Below, in pieces: positions 10,337 through 22,449 of a DNA stretch of 64,000 bases. Position 1 is the stretch's first letter; the number at the start of each line of letters is the position of its first letter. The DNA comes from Aporrectodea caliginosa (taxonomy: Eukaryota; Annelida; Clitellata; Crassiclitellata; Lumbricidae). The stretch is taken from assembly GCA_020284085.1 (NCBI GenBank), contig JACEVL010000045.1, positions 506,001 to 570,000 on the forward strand, in the 5' to 3' direction. The position numbers were made by a program, and so were the translations under genes. The notes below the pieces were generated by a model. That model was given only the letters and a program-made list of their open reading frames with translations. It made no database searches and had not been told where the DNA came from.

Positions 10337-12309
10337 GTTCAGGTACACAACCTTTACATAGCAAAGCCTAAGAACCGATCTCTGTATCAAAGGAAAGCTA
10401 TTTAAGGTCAGAGTGTCAAAAGCTCTCAGACCAACAGACATCAGCAGACCTAATGTTTGCCAACGGACGGACGAAGGCCAACGAAACAGGATGGAAATGA
10501 GCCAATCACGATTCATTGCATTTACAAACAGCAAACACATTCTCATAAAACCTAAACCAACACTTGCATCAGCATTCTTTGCCCCCCCCCCCTCCCCAGA
10601 AACCTCTGATTAGAGGTCCATCCAAAGTCATGTCAGTTCCAGAAACCCCCGTAAACAGTGATTGGAGCAAAGTTTATCTTCGGCCATTAACCCTACATGT
10701 ACCAGAAACCCCTTCTAACTTTAGGAGCCATATCAAGTCCTGCCATATAACACAGTTGTGTTATAAGTTTATTTTCTATAGGTGAATTAATTTTGGGATC
10801 CATGTTCCCGGCTGTGTTATAGCCCTAATAAACCTAATGCCTAGCATTCACTCTGAAGTGTTTTACTGCAGCCTTAAGACGGTCCTTTTAACCCGGGGTT
10901 GGGTCAGGAGCGCTTCTGAGTAGTAACCTTGAAGGGGCGCTATATAAATCTCCGAAATTGTGTGTGCTGTTTGTAAATGCAATGGACAATAATTGAATAA
11001 ACATGATGTAATTGCAACCTGTGTTAAGTTGGTTACCGAATAAAATGTTATGTTATGTTATGTTATGTAATGAATGAATGAATATCAGAATCGGTGTTAT
11101 AATGAAGTTGTCATTCACAAGTCTCAGGCATAGCAGAATGCTTGTACAGGGTTTTTAATAGAAGAACCTTGCATGGGCACAAAAGAAACCATATCCGTGT
11201 CACGTATAATACTGAAACTTTTGACAAATGGCTGCAATACACTTGCTTGAGTTGACTGACAATTAGCTTGAAACTCTAAACCCTTTTCAGCCACTGTAAA
11301 TTCAATACACGGTTATTAGTCTCCCATTTCAGTCTAACAATGATCCATAACATTGTAACAGTTGGCTGTGGCAGAAAATTCCGGCAATATCATATGCTTG
11401 ATGTATATAGTCAATCCAACTGTGCCATGTTTTAGTATATATGGCTATGGCCAAAACATGTCAGTTTTGTCAGTTAAGGCAGACAAAGAAAATGCAACCT
11501 GTCAGTGTTTTGACATAAAGTCTTGGATTCAGGCTAAACAGTTCTGGATCTTATGTCTGAAGGAAACATTTTGAGCAGCAATAGCAACTTAGAAATTACC
11601 TACTGCTGTCGGCTAAAATCTTTGCAACTTACAGAACCACGTAACAGACCACAACAGATTGACTTGTCAAACGTCAGGTATTTTGCAGTCTGCTATTGTA
11701 CACACTCTTTTGTTAGCATATTACACGGCCTGGTTCAATATTATCAACTGCTGCAATACAAATATCAGCTACAGAATATCCCAACATAACACTGACCATT
11801 ACATTTAAAATCAGGTTACTGTCAAGTGCCTATTTCCTGGCTTACTACCCCCCGCCCCCCTTCAAGCTAACAAGTTTACCAGGCCCTATCCCTTTGATCA
11901 GGACTTAAATCCTAAGGGCAGTTGATAGCAAGCTCAGAACCTCCTTCAAAACAGCATGGCCGATTAAAAAACTTTTGTGGAACAGAAAAGTAAACAAGCA
12001 AAACACCAGTAGAAGCCTAACGCAGATAGTTTATATGAGGGTATTTGTAGAAGTGTATATATATATAAATAATATATATATCACATGTCATATATATATA
12101 TATACATATATATATACACACAAATATACTCTGAACAACAAGAAACTTCAAGCCAGAGTGTTTGACTGTTTGTACATGCATTGTATTATACTGTAACTGA
12201 ACATTTATGCAGCGGCTCTTCTAATAATCAGAACTGTATATATGGGTATCAAATATATATCAATCATATCTGAAAAGGTGTAAATCTGCCATATACCCAG
12301 AGATAGGTT
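10337..12309. other. No gene seen; repeat 3' ends
   Basis: The stretch contains a SINE/LINE 3' end at about 10880-10960 (GGAGCGCTTCTGAGTAGTAA, GAAGGGGCGCTATATAAA), a C-run at 10583, a (TTATG)n tract at 11045-11070 and an (AT)n tract at 12055-12125. Short open frames show no domain. Confidence 0.5.
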
Positions 12310-12495
12310 AGTTGCTGTTTGACACTGTTAATCGTAATTACACTATTGCGCCGGTGTCATGCACAAATCAAGATGGTTAACCAGGTCAACATCCAGAAGA
12401 TCAGTCCGTCGCCCTCCTCCTTTAGCATTGCCCTCCTCCTTTCTCCAGGCATGGGACTGGCACTGCCCGAGTAGGAGCAGCAGCGGAGTTATATA
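12310..12495 (+). repeat. Dispersed repeat, family E
   Basis: A diverged copy with GTTGCTGTTTGACACTGTTA, two CCTCCTCCTTT blocks and GGCACTGCCCGAGTAGGAGC. Confidence 0.5.
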
Positions 12496-13485
12496 CCGAG
12501 AGACATACATACCTGCTAAATATATATAAATACCTGATGTTCTGCCACAGACCTATTTTTACGCATGCATGAGTGCTGCTCACCGCTGGAAAACTGGAAC
12601 AAAGGTGGATGAAGTACCTGGTGTATGGTCCAGTACTGCCTCAGTTATCCATCCATCATCTACGAATATCATTCATGCATCGGCTTGAAGCTAGCCAACG
12701 CCCAGGCCATGAGTTGTGAGCATAAGAAGGATACCTTGGCGGCGGGTATCAAGTGCCAGTACAGGTGCCCCAGTCATGCCTCCCTCTGATTGGCTGCTCG
12801 CCTTCAAGAGTCATCAGACAATGGAACAAAGAAGCTGACGTACACGGACAGGCAGAGGGACATAGGAACGGACAGTAAGCTGATATCAGCAGCACACAAA
12901 CAGGCAACTAGGTCAAGTCTCATCCAGTGGGTCAAATGTAAGGTAAAGTAATTAATGGCATTATACTTGAAAACAGAATCTTATCAAGCTATTCACGGGT
13001 GAAGAATTCAACTAATCACACGAGACAGTCTCAAGAGATACTTGACAATCAGCAGATCAAGTACAATGCAAACTAATTTCATGCAGTCACAGCATATGTC
13101 AGCAATTACATTAATCAAGGAGGGAGGAATACACTAGGTCTGGCATGTATCTACCATTACATAATCACAAGTAGGTGACATACAATCAGTAGAATTACAC
13201 CCGAGATGCGTTATAACATGCTTTGCATTGACATTTATATAACAATGTGAATTCTTATACAATACAGACAGGTAAATGGATTCCTAAGTTAGTTCCACAA
13301 TAGAAAACTCATTATACTCGACACAGATTAAATTCAATCAAACTCATAACATGACCACAATGCTGGGCTGTTCTTGATATGGCATACAAAGACAGAATTA
13401 TAATTGTTTTATATATACTGTTTGAATTAGCACTTAAACAAGGCAACCTGGGAACACAGGTATAAATTATTTCAGAAACTGAAAG
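12496..13485. other. No gene seen
   Basis: AT-rich, mostly unique-looking sequence without exon-like open frames. Confidence 0.5.
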
Positions 13486-13489
13486 AAAC

Positions 13490-13612
13490 ATTAGGGCAGA
13501 AATTCTTCAGTGCAAGAGTTGTTATCTAGTGGAATGGTTTGGGTGATAGTACAGTCTCAATGGACACTATCACAGCTTTTAAGAGGACGCTACAAAAATT
13601 GGGCTGTTAAGT
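13490..13612 (+). mobile_element. LINE reverse transcriptase C-terminal remnant
   Basis: The frame KFFSARVVI, stop, WNGLGDSTVSMDTI, TAFKRTLQKLGC, stop matches the end of LINE polymerases (FFSxRVVxxWNxLP...V...S...FK..L). An internal TAG shows it is decayed. Confidence 0.6.
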
Positions 13613-14234
13613 ATGTTCCACGTTAATTTGCAGTGGTTTTAACACGGACTACACGTCTTCTGAACCACTTTAAACCCTTGATATGCTATGTTATGTTATC
13701 TACAAAAAACAATTCTAATGGTCATTGGTCACTCAAAGAGGTAAATTGTTCAGCTATTCACTTCAATGTTCAATTAACTACAACAGATGCTACAATTTGG
13801 GTCATTTGTAAAGGACTTCCACAAAAACTGACTTAATCTGGACCCTTCCCTTTCGTTCTCTGCAGTTGGGTAAGCCGTAGGTCCACGGGTAAGCCCTCCT
13901 TCCCCTTTCAAGCCATCTTTAATGGATGACCCGTTAAATATTAACATGCCACGAGATTCACCACATAGTGATTTGTGTAAGTTCACATCATGACAGCGCA
14001 TCCATCATTCTGTTAATCACATAAATTTACAATATGTAACAAACATATTGGCTCTCACGGGTTTAATTCATAATAATTAATCCATTAAATAATTCATAAT
14101 AATTCGTAATTCGTCACTAATTCACCGGCCAGTTGCTAAGAGCTCTTCCCTTCCCCATCTTAGCTAATGATTCATCACACAGTGAATCCTTTACCAAAAC
14201 ATAACAACAGATTAAGTACACAGTGAATCACTTG

Positions 14235-14246
14235 AACAAGCACACC

Positions 14247-14331
<85 letters not shown>

Positions 14332-14515
14332 GTTCTCTGCCCAAAGGCAGGTCCATTGGCTGAGATGAGTGAGGTGGTCTCCCATTGCCTTCCTAACAGA
14401 CAATTGTGAGTGCACAACTTGTCCAGTCGCTACACAGTGTCTTGAGGTAGATTCGAACCTGCAACCCTCTGGTTACAAGGCACAGAACATACCACTACAC
14501 CACTGCTTCCCTACA
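14235..14515 (-). mobile_element. tRNA-derived SINE, family B, with 87-bp (GAT)n tail
   Basis: On the minus strand it starts AGCAGTGGTGTAGTGGTATG (box A) and has GGGTTGCAGGTTCGAATCTA (box B). The body ends TTTGGGCAGAGAACT and then runs into a pure (CATCAT)n tail at 14246-14332. The 27-His and 28-Ser open frames here are reading frames of that tail. Confidence 0.75.
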
Positions 14516-15060
14516 CACCATGCATCTTGCAATAGAAGATTATCAGAATGGCACGAAATCTCCTGCTACGTATCAAACCAACATCCAATTAGAAAAGCGT
14601 TAATCACGAACGATCCATTATAGAACAGAGTAAATCCATGGAAAACACCAGGAAAGCATTACCCGATCAATGTAATCCACTTCCGCTAACCGGTAAACTC
14701 CTCCTCGACCAATTCCACGGACGAATCTATCAGTTTTCCATTAAATCGTAATTAAGCGCGCGCAGCTCCGAAGAAAAAACTCCAGCAGGCAGTTAAACCT
14801 ACGAAGGCAACAAACACGCCCAAGACACTGACTGAGCTGAAGCTGAACTGAATCCGCGCCCCCCCACCACCACCACCACCACCACCAGTAGCTCCGACCA
14901 ACCGGTCTGCCTGCCTGTGAAGGCACCGCGCGCGCATCATACGCTGACACTTCTCAGGTTTGCCAAAAAACGCTGCCTATTAGGGACATTGAAGCCGTGA
15001 ATGACATCCCTGGCCAGCCTCTAATAGCCCTCCCCTTCCCGTCTTAACTAAGACTATTAG
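14516..15060. other. No gene seen; (CCA)n tract at 14857-14887
   Basis: Mixed sequence with a short CCACCACCA run next to a CCCCCC run. The poly-Trp and poly-Gly frames are artefacts. Confidence 0.5.
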
Positions 15061-15064
15061 GCGT

Positions 15065-16625
15065 ATCGGCCGATAGCCATGGGTGTCGAGAGCCAAATCG
15101 GGCCCCGAGGCAGACATTCATCAGGGCCCCTCGTTTTTATTATTAAGCCCGAGTCACTATATTTAACGAATAATAATAATAACAGGGCTTTTTTAGTGTG
15201 CAGTTCTACACAAGAAGGACAATTATAAATGAATTTATGAAGCTGTAGAAGCATTTTTGTGCACAGTTAAAACTAGTTTTAAAACGTTCATTGTCATCCG
15301 ATTTGGAATAATTCACTATGCCTTTATAAGGGATTGTGCAGTTCTAAAAATTCCTTTTAAAGCCCTGAATAAAAATAGTAAAGTAAATGTGAAAATCAAT
15401 TTCTGGTTTAAAAGATCCATCTATGACTCTAATTATAAAGAAATTTACAGAAATTTAATATGAAAATGTGATTATGAGAATGTGATAAATGATTTTTTAA
15501 ATGACATTTATCACATTATGATATCCAATTTCAAGAGGTAAGGATACGTCAATTGCTGCATTGCATTGTCTACATGGACTACGTCAACAACTCGCTATAT
15601 CCTACCATGATCAACTCCACGTACATGTAGGCCTACTATCATAGGCTACTAGCAACGATATTGTCAGCTTGATTTGCTGCATCATTCGCTTTTGATGAAA
15701 TTGAAAATGCAAGGCTTTGAAGGATTGTTTGTCTCTCGTCTGCATTCCTGACTTTCACCAATCTTTCTTTCCTTTATTGAGCTCCAGATTTCTGATGGTA
15801 ATTCATCTTCTAATTCGTTATCAACTTAATGGAATTATATTATAATATCAGATATTGGTAATTTGATATCAATAATTTATTGTGATAAATTACATCCAGC
15901 TGTAAGTTAAAGTATTATTTATTTTGACAATAACTCAAATTTCAATTCAAAATTTTGCATCCAGTACGAATTTTATGCCTCCCAGAAAACGAATAATCAA
16001 TTCTAGGCCGACTGCTGATAAATCTCAAAATAGGCCTACTGATAAGCAGTGTTTTTCAAATTCAAGTAGTCAACTATAACATGGCCTAGAACTTAGCATT
16101 ATGCACCCCGTAAATCCCGTAATGCAAAGTTCTTGGCCACGCAAACGATTCTGTTGGAGTATAGAATTCAGTCAGAAATAGAAATTTGTCTGCATCAGTT
16201 AACTTTGCATCAGCAGCTATAGTCCAAAACCATTCTGATGAGTGATGACCAACTTCTGTTACTGTTCTCACTCCTAAATCCTCTGACTGAGCAACTGAGA
16301 CTGTTAAGTTTCACAGTTATTAAATCGTTTTCGTTAACAACAATACTAACCTTTTCAGTCCCATTTCCACCGTCACATTCGTTATTGGCTTACATTTTGG
16401 TTAAGAAATTCAAAAGATCAGTACCTAATGTACTTCATTACCTATAGCTATTTAATTGAAGCAATTAGACTGCATAAGGCCAAAACCCACAGGTTTCTTC
16501 AGTTTGAAAAAAGTTTTAGACATTTCCGGGCCCCTGCCAAGGGCCCCTGCCATAGAACCGGGCCCCGGGGCAGCAACCCCACCTGACCCCCCCTCTCATC
16601 GGCCCTGCCGATAGCAGTCCCTCTG
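15065..16625. mobile_element. Candidate DNA element with GC-rich ends
   Basis: A GC-rich left border (ATCGGCCGATAG, CGGGCCCCGAGGCAG, CAGGGCCCCTCG) and right border (CGGGCCCCTGCC, CGGGCCCCGGGGCAG, ATCGGCCCTGCCGATAG) enclose AT-rich DNA without a coding frame. The borders look like imperfect inverted repeats of one family. The limits are uncertain and no target duplication was found. Confidence 0.3.
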
Positions 16626-17094
16626 AGGCAAGGCCAGCGTCCCTCGGAAGCATGGCCTGCGTCTCTATGAGGAGGCAAGGCCTGGGTCCCTCAAGGCAAG
16701 GCCTGCTTCTGTCCGGTGTCCTCCCTCCGCAGTAGACCTCCATCCGGGCGATTAAGAGTCAGTTAACCCTCCTGAATCTATCAACAGCATCGGTTACTTG
16801 ATCGGTCCAACTTGAAGCTGTCGTAGAACGCCAACCAATGAACATGGACGACGCGAGACACGACACGAAGACGTCGTTAAACACCATTAAGAAATCCCAA
16901 CACAGCAGACTTGTGCAGATGTTTCTATCCAGATGTATAGTGTATACACAAACTAAAAACTTTCCTAGACAGAAACAAAACACAGAACGTGCTTATCTGT
17001 TTCCGGTTGAGCCCCAGATCCTGTTCTTCGTCCGTGCTGCTCAAGTCGTAGCCAAAAAGCCAATAATATATTCCCATATAAAGCGGGAAATGTA

Positions 17095-17260
17095 TGCATG
17101 CGAGAAGCGCTACACTGGCTTCCTGTTTGTGGAGCGTGCTACATTGAAGATCATTATACTGGCACGTGCCTCAATTGTCAGCACTACCCCAGGCATACAT
17201 ACATCAGGGAGCTCAGTGTTCCCCTCTCCAGTCAGCTGGGTCCATTGCACATTGTGGCCT
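17095..17260 (+). mobile_element. LINE reverse transcriptase remnant (LHWLPV)
   Basis: The frame contains ALHWLPVCGACYIEDHYTGT and CLNCQHYPRHTYIRELSVP. This matches the LHWLPV...FK...CLNGxAPxYIxxL region of CR1/L2/Jockey-type polymerases, with frameshifts around IIILARAS in the neighbouring frame. It is a decayed fragment. Confidence 0.6.
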
Positions 17261-17333
17261 GTGGCAACATGCCACATCTGGCGATATGATGATGTTTCGG
17301 TACATCAAGTGGAGCCCATCGTGCCTTCTCATG

Positions 17334-17495
17334 CAGTGTTTCCGTTAGAGTCCAAAAAGAGGACGTATTTACGCCCTAACCTAGAATTTTTTGGACGTAG
17401 TTCATTTTTCTTCGGCTATCACACCGAAAAATTTGCACGTTTTCGACGTTTTTTACGAGCGTAAAACGGCCATTTGGGCGTTAACGGAAACACTG
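17334..17495. mobile_element. hAT-like MITE, 162 bp, with target duplication
   Basis: The ends are perfect inverted repeats CAGTGTTTCCGTTA and TAACGGAAACACTG. Flanks are TTCTCATG (17326-17333) and TTCTCGTG (17496-17503), an 8-bp duplication with one difference. An 8-bp duplication with CAGTG ends is the hAT superfamily signature. There is no coding capacity, so it moved with a transposase supplied in trans. Confidence 0.85.
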
Positions 17496-17503
17496 TTCTC
17501 GTG

Positions 17504-18410
17504 TATTGGACCTGGAAACATCTCTACATACTGTTGCCTTTTTGACTGTGGGCAGCAAACATTTTCAAACTGTCTTACAAAGCACTCGTTTAGATCTGTC
17601 GCATAGTCAAAAGTGCTGAACTCTGTTTCGTCTATGTCTGAACACCATCCGATCATGACACAGACTGTGCCTTGTCACTGAATGGCCTTATATCCTGGAC
17701 TATATTTCTGACTTATATATTTGAATAGCAGAAACCTGATCAAACCTACAGACCTCATCGATAAATCAACTGCAAGTTCCATGGTCTCACTGTCACTGAC
17801 CATGAGAAGAATGCACAATCTCTGGAGATATTCAAGTCACAACCCAAAGCATATCTTTTCTAAAATACCCTAAATGACTGTAGTTGATTTTGGAACTTAT
17901 GTACAGCATATTTTCTTCGGCTTTCGCCATGCTACAGTGCTAAATAAATAATCTTATTCTTATTATTGCCCCAGAACAGAAAAATGGTCCAAACTTCCCT
18001 GCCCCTTTTCCAGCTGGTAACCCATTGTACCCAGAAAACCAGAAGTACCACACTGAGAATAACATTTCCAAAGAGTCTGAATCATTCCCTGCACTTACCA
18101 TAAAGTTACTGCCTGGCCTCATTCACTTAGGACAGACTCAACTCCTCCTCCGGGACTTGGCGAAATTACACTGTATAGGCAAGAAAGCCAGCCAGATGAA
18201 CTGGAGGAACTCTAGAAGTCCTGTTGCCAATGTTATTGTAGTTGCTGCTGCTGATGTTGTTCCAGCAGCAGCAGTAGCAGAGGCAGATGATGATGACCAA
18301 GATAAAGAAGTGTTGTACAAACAAAATCAGCCAAAGACCCAATTACATTCACAATAAACACATCCATGTATATGTATAAAAGCACATCCATGTGTCTACT
18401 AGTACTTGTG
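17504..18410. other. No gene seen
   Basis: Unique-looking sequence. The open frame at 18025-18357 has no recognised domain and ends in GCA/GCT and GAT repeats. Confidence 0.45.
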
Positions 18411-18515
18411 CTTGTGTTTGTATGTGTGGTTGTGTATGTGTGCGTGTGTGTCGGTGTGTGTGTGTGTGCGTGTGTGTCGGTGTGTGAGTGTGTGTCGGTG
18501 TGTGTGTGTACATAT
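18411..18515. repeat. (TG)n-rich microsatellite
   Basis: An interrupted GT array (GTGTGTCGGTGTGTG). Open frames on both strands are artefacts. Confidence 0.9.
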
Positions 18516-18684
18516 GTACAGTATGATAAATACACAATATGCATATACCATTATACAAACATTACCACTGTCGGCCCCTATGATCAATCATTCGTTCACC
18601 CATGCCACCAATCAGTAAGCATCAAAAGCTGGCTGGCAATGGCCAAGATGAAGATGATGGCAATTGTAGGGATGATGAGGTATG

Positions 18685-19010
18685 AGGAGGCAAAGGGTTA
18701 CGAGGAGGAGGAGAAGGAGGAGGAGGAGCAGGAGCAGGAGGAGGAGGAAGAGGAGGAGGAGGAGGAGGAAGAGGAGCAGAAGGAGGAAGAGCAGGAGCAG
18801 GAGCAGGAGGAGGAGGAGGAAGAGGAGAAGGAGGAGCAGGAGGAGCAGAAGGAGGAGGAGCAAGAGGAGAAGGAGGAGGAGGAGCAGGAGCAGGAGGAGG
18901 AGCAAGAGGAGAAGGAGGAGGAGCAGGAGCAGGAGGAGCAGGAGGAGCAGAAGGAGGAGCAGGAGGAGAAGGAGGAAGAGGAGCAGGAGCAGGAGCAGGA
19001 GGCAGATAAA
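18685..19010. repeat. (GGA/GCA)n purine-rich array
   Basis: GGAGGAGGAGCAGGAGCAGG and GGAGAAGGAGG blocks over about 320 bp. All three plus frames and the minus frames are open (poly-Glu/Gln, poly-Arg/Ser, poly-Leu), so no frame is supported as coding. Confidence 0.9.
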
Positions 19011-19534
19011 GAGGGACAGAGAACAGAAGCTAAACATAAAGGACACATGCTCACAGTTAGAGCCACACTTAAGTATACTTATAGGCATAGATAAACTGAC
19101 AGATAAGACCTTATACAGTTGCACTCTCTGAACTGACCCAAAGATAAACATGAATGGAAGGGTTCAGAACAATGAATATAAATTATCTCAGAGTCCATAA
19201 AATACGAATAAATCATGCAGCTTAAGTGTATACAGCGTAACTAGCTAAACTGCTCCACCCATCCACCCTCTCCTAAGCTCCACTTCTTGGAACTGGAACG
19301 ATCAATGCAATGCCCCCCGAAAGATTGTAGTGGACAAAAAACATGAAACAGTCATTAATCAGTCATTGAAGAACCACCACACTGTATATAATTTGTAAGA
19401 AACTACTAATGCCCCTGGTCCAGCTAAGCTATGCTGCTAGCTAACCTAAATGAAAACGGTTACTAACTCTGAGATGAGTCTTCCTGTGTCATTAGAAGAT
19501 ATGAGACATGTGAAATCAAATGCAGGAACATTAA

Positions 19535-19797
19535 TTTTGTGGAACGGTGGTGTAGTGGTATGTTCGGTGCCTTGCAGCCGGAGGGTTGCGGTTTCGAATC
19601 CACCTCAAGCCGCCACGTAGGCACCCTGGGCAAGTCCTTCACTCGCAATTGCTCAATGCTCATGCGCTTCGGCGTGAAACTCCGATTCAGTGTCTGCGCT
19701 GTAGTCGGGAGCGCCTCTGAGTAGAAATCTTGAAGGGGCGCTATAACAAATGCTCATACATACATACATACATACATACATACATACATACATACCT
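19535..19797 (+). mobile_element. tRNA-derived SINE, family B, with (CATA)n tail
   Basis: The head GAACGGTGGTGTAGTGGTAT (box A) and GGTTGCGGTTTCGAATCC (box B) are tRNA-like. The body has GGGCAAGTCCTTCACTCGCA and ends GAGCGCCTCTGAGTAGAAAT and GAAGGGGCGCTATA, then a (CATA)n tail at 19754-19797. Confidence 0.8.
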
Positions 19798-19799
19798 AC

Positions 19800-19910
19800 C
19801 AGAGATGGGCACAATTAGTTAAATTGCTAATCGATTAGAATTAGAATTAGCTGTTTGTCTAATCCATTAGCTAATTGGTTAGAACCTAATCGATTAGTTA
19901 CCCATCTCTG
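19800..19910. mobile_element. hAT-like MITE with AATCGATTAG units
   Basis: The inverted ends are CAGAGATGGG and CCCATCTCTG. The 111-bp interior is built from variants of GCTAATCGATTAG. No clear 8-bp duplication, since the left flank is a microsatellite. A related, right-truncated copy starts at 37211. Confidence 0.7.
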
Positions 19911-21290
19911 ATTACTTACTGAATTTGACTGCTAATGAATTTCATTGGACTGTCAAATTCAAGTGCTATCAAGTAACCATGAGACTCTGAAACACCTACA
20001 TTTCTCCAGTCACAGACTCATACTATTTATCAAACTGTTCTCAAATCTCAAACCCTTCTGAGACTTCCCAGCTGTGGCACTGACATTAACCTACTTTTTT
20101 CAGTGATTTTCTTTCGGCACACCATGCATCCATAGAGTGTTCCAGGACAAAAACTATACAAAAACACACAAAATAAGAAAAGGCAGAAGAACTCCCCGCA
20201 GAAGGTACACCATCAGTGGAGCCTGGAATGATTTATGTTGCCCAATCATGTCCAATGTGGTGGTATTGAGAACAAAGCAATTCTCCGACATACAGTGTCA
20301 TCACTCAACGAGACTGACTTTAAACCAGTGACTCTGTTCTCACCCTCACCGATTCATCTGCATAACTGCTTCCTAACATACGGGGCATAGCCAGGAAAAA
20401 ATTTTATAAGCGGTTTTAAGTTTTTGGGGGAGTTTCCATTGGAAATTATCATATTTTTCTACATTTTTAGTTTTTAATAACAGTAATGCATTTATTTTGG
20501 GGGTTTGAACCCGTAAAACCACCCCTAAATACACCCATGCTCACATGCTTCCACAGATACACTTGGTACTCAAATATTATTAGGTGTGAAGAAAATCTGT
20601 TTATGTGTTACATAGTACCAACCTAGCTGTTTTGTTCTACAGTTGGATATTCCTGTTGATGCCTCTAATCCCAGTAATGCCTCCTACACACACTCCGCTA
20701 ACGATGATCAGTAATGATAAGGAGGCTTAATATAGCACTTTGTCATTGGCACACATGCACCCGTAGAGGCAGACCTATATAGATCACAATTATAATTCAT
20801 AGTTGTCTGGGCTACATACCAATTATAGACACCTAAAATGAATGAATAAATAAGGTATTCATGACTGTGATGAATGTCATGGCCAGGTATAGTTAAGCCT
20901 GACAATCAGAATGGACTGAAAAGGCAAGGCACACATCATAGCACACACAATGAATAAATAGCCCCTTGTTCGGACCAGCCAAAGAGAGAGAGAGAGAGCG
21001 AGCATAATCCACCTGTCGTTCTATATAGGCCTCAATAGGAATCAATCTGTCACTTGAAGACAGCATCAAAATCATGAGAATCCATATAAGCAAGAGACTT
21101 GTTCAAGGCAATGATGAGCAATGCAATTTCTCACTGACCCAACCGACCACCTATATAGGGACCTACACCACATCAGAAATTCTGCATATACTGTATCAGC
21201 ATGAACACTGGTTTGGAAGATACATGCCATCTTTTCATATAGATTTCGTGCGAGAATTGTTTGTCCTGTACTACTTTTATTTTATTTTTT
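19911..21290. other. No gene seen; transposon debris
   Basis: GGGGCATAGCCAGGAAAAAA at 20380 and the T/G-rich sequence to 20545 resemble a decayed transposon end. A short (AG)n tract lies at 20985-21000. No exon-like frame was found. Confidence 0.45.
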
Positions 21291-21437
21291 TCCCAGAGGT
21301 ACATATGATCCCTCAGGATGACAAAAATTAGAGAGGCGCATTGTTTTGGAATGGCTAGTTTTCACAGATGGCTTTATTATTGTAATTATTATCATTATTA
21401 TTTTTTTTTTACCCGAGGTAGATATGATCCCTCAGGT

Positions 21438-21780
21438 CAGTGCTGTCCAACCCGCGGCCCGCGGGCCGCATCCCGCGGGCTGATTCTAAGTGGCCCGCCC
21501 TAGCTCGCTAAATATTTGCAATTTCTGTAAAAATAAAGTAAAAGACAAAGTCACTGGCCTACTTGCTATTCTTTCGTAACTTGGCTTATCATTTTGAGAA
21601 TGTGAAGATAAAATCCAGTTCCCAGGACGCATTCATTAATATTACTCCATAAGTAATTTTAATACAGTTAATAATTTTCAATAAATTTTAGTCATTGCTT
21701 TTGAGTTGACTGGTGCGGCCCTCGGCCCCAACAATAACTTCTTCGGTGGTCCGCGGTGTCAAAAAGGTTGGACAGCACTG
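21438..21780. mobile_element. hAT-like non-autonomous element, 343 bp, perfect target duplication
   Basis: The left end CAGTGCTGTCCAACC and right end GGTTGGACAGCACTG are perfect inverted repeats. The flanks are CCTCAGGT at 21430-21437 and CCTCAGGT at 21781-21788, an exact 8-bp duplication. The ends continue with GCGGCCCGCGG and GGTCCGCGG motifs. No transposase is encoded. Confidence 0.92.
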
Positions 21781-22202
21781 CCTCAGGTGATACAAAAATT
21801 TTACAACATCTCAATTTATTATATTTCTATTTCACTGAAGATGGTAGGATCATGATGCAGTGATTAACTGCTCCATAAATTGTCATTTGAAGCAAGCCAC
21901 ACCTGGCCATGTCACAACAATTATAAACTATCTGGCTGGTGCAGGCTTTATAGTTTATACTGTCCCAGTCAACTACTCAACTGCCAACAGATGCACACCC
22001 TCTGACAATGCTGCCTGTCCTCCAAGTTTCTATACTCCCCATAACAGGACTGAAGGTCACGACTTCAGGTTCACCATCTCCACTTACCATGGGAAATGTG
22101 TGAATTTGGAAGGTTCAAGGGGTTAGTCTATTCAAAAGTACTGGCCACTTCAACGCAACATGACCTGTAGCACTTATGTATGATGTATACATGTGCATGT
22201 AA

Positions 22203-22412
22203 CGGGGGGAGGGGCGTGGCGCATTGGATAAGATCTGGCACAGAGACCGAGAGGTACCGAGTTCGAGCCCCCATTGGGCGGATATGCTTTGTAGGCTGCT
22301 ATTAGCGCCGTTGTATTGCAAGCTGTCTGTTCTGTTAGTAGTTAAGATTTCAATTGCATAACATGTAAATGTACAGCGCAGTGCGTTTGTCAGGCGCTTA
22401 TTAAAGAAAAGA

Positions 22413-22448
<36 letters not shown>

Positions 22449-22449
22449 G
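22203..22449 (+). mobile_element. tRNA-derived SINE, family D, (ATT)n tail
   Basis: The head GGCGCATTGGATAAGATCTG and GAGTTCGAGCCCC (box B) are tRNA-like. The body has TAGGCTGCTATTAGCGCCGT and ends TGCGTTTGTCAGGCGCTTAT, TAAAGAAAAGAT and then (ATT)n. Relatives lie at 32338-32690, 49060-49135 and 49190-49260. Confidence 0.75.

Noticed and set aside
14175..14417. Poly-histidine or poly-serine protein
   Set aside because: The run is the (CATCAT)n tail of a SINE whose tRNA-like head is identifiable.
18612..19151. Poly-Leu, poly-Glu or Arg/Ser-rich proteins
   Set aside because: Frames of the GGA/GCA array; every frame on both strands is long.
19539..19620. Functional tRNA gene (and similar heads at 22205, 14500, 53820, 1716)
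   Set aside because: Box A and box B are present, but no cloverleaf acceptor stem could be paired and each continues into a SINE body with a simple tail.
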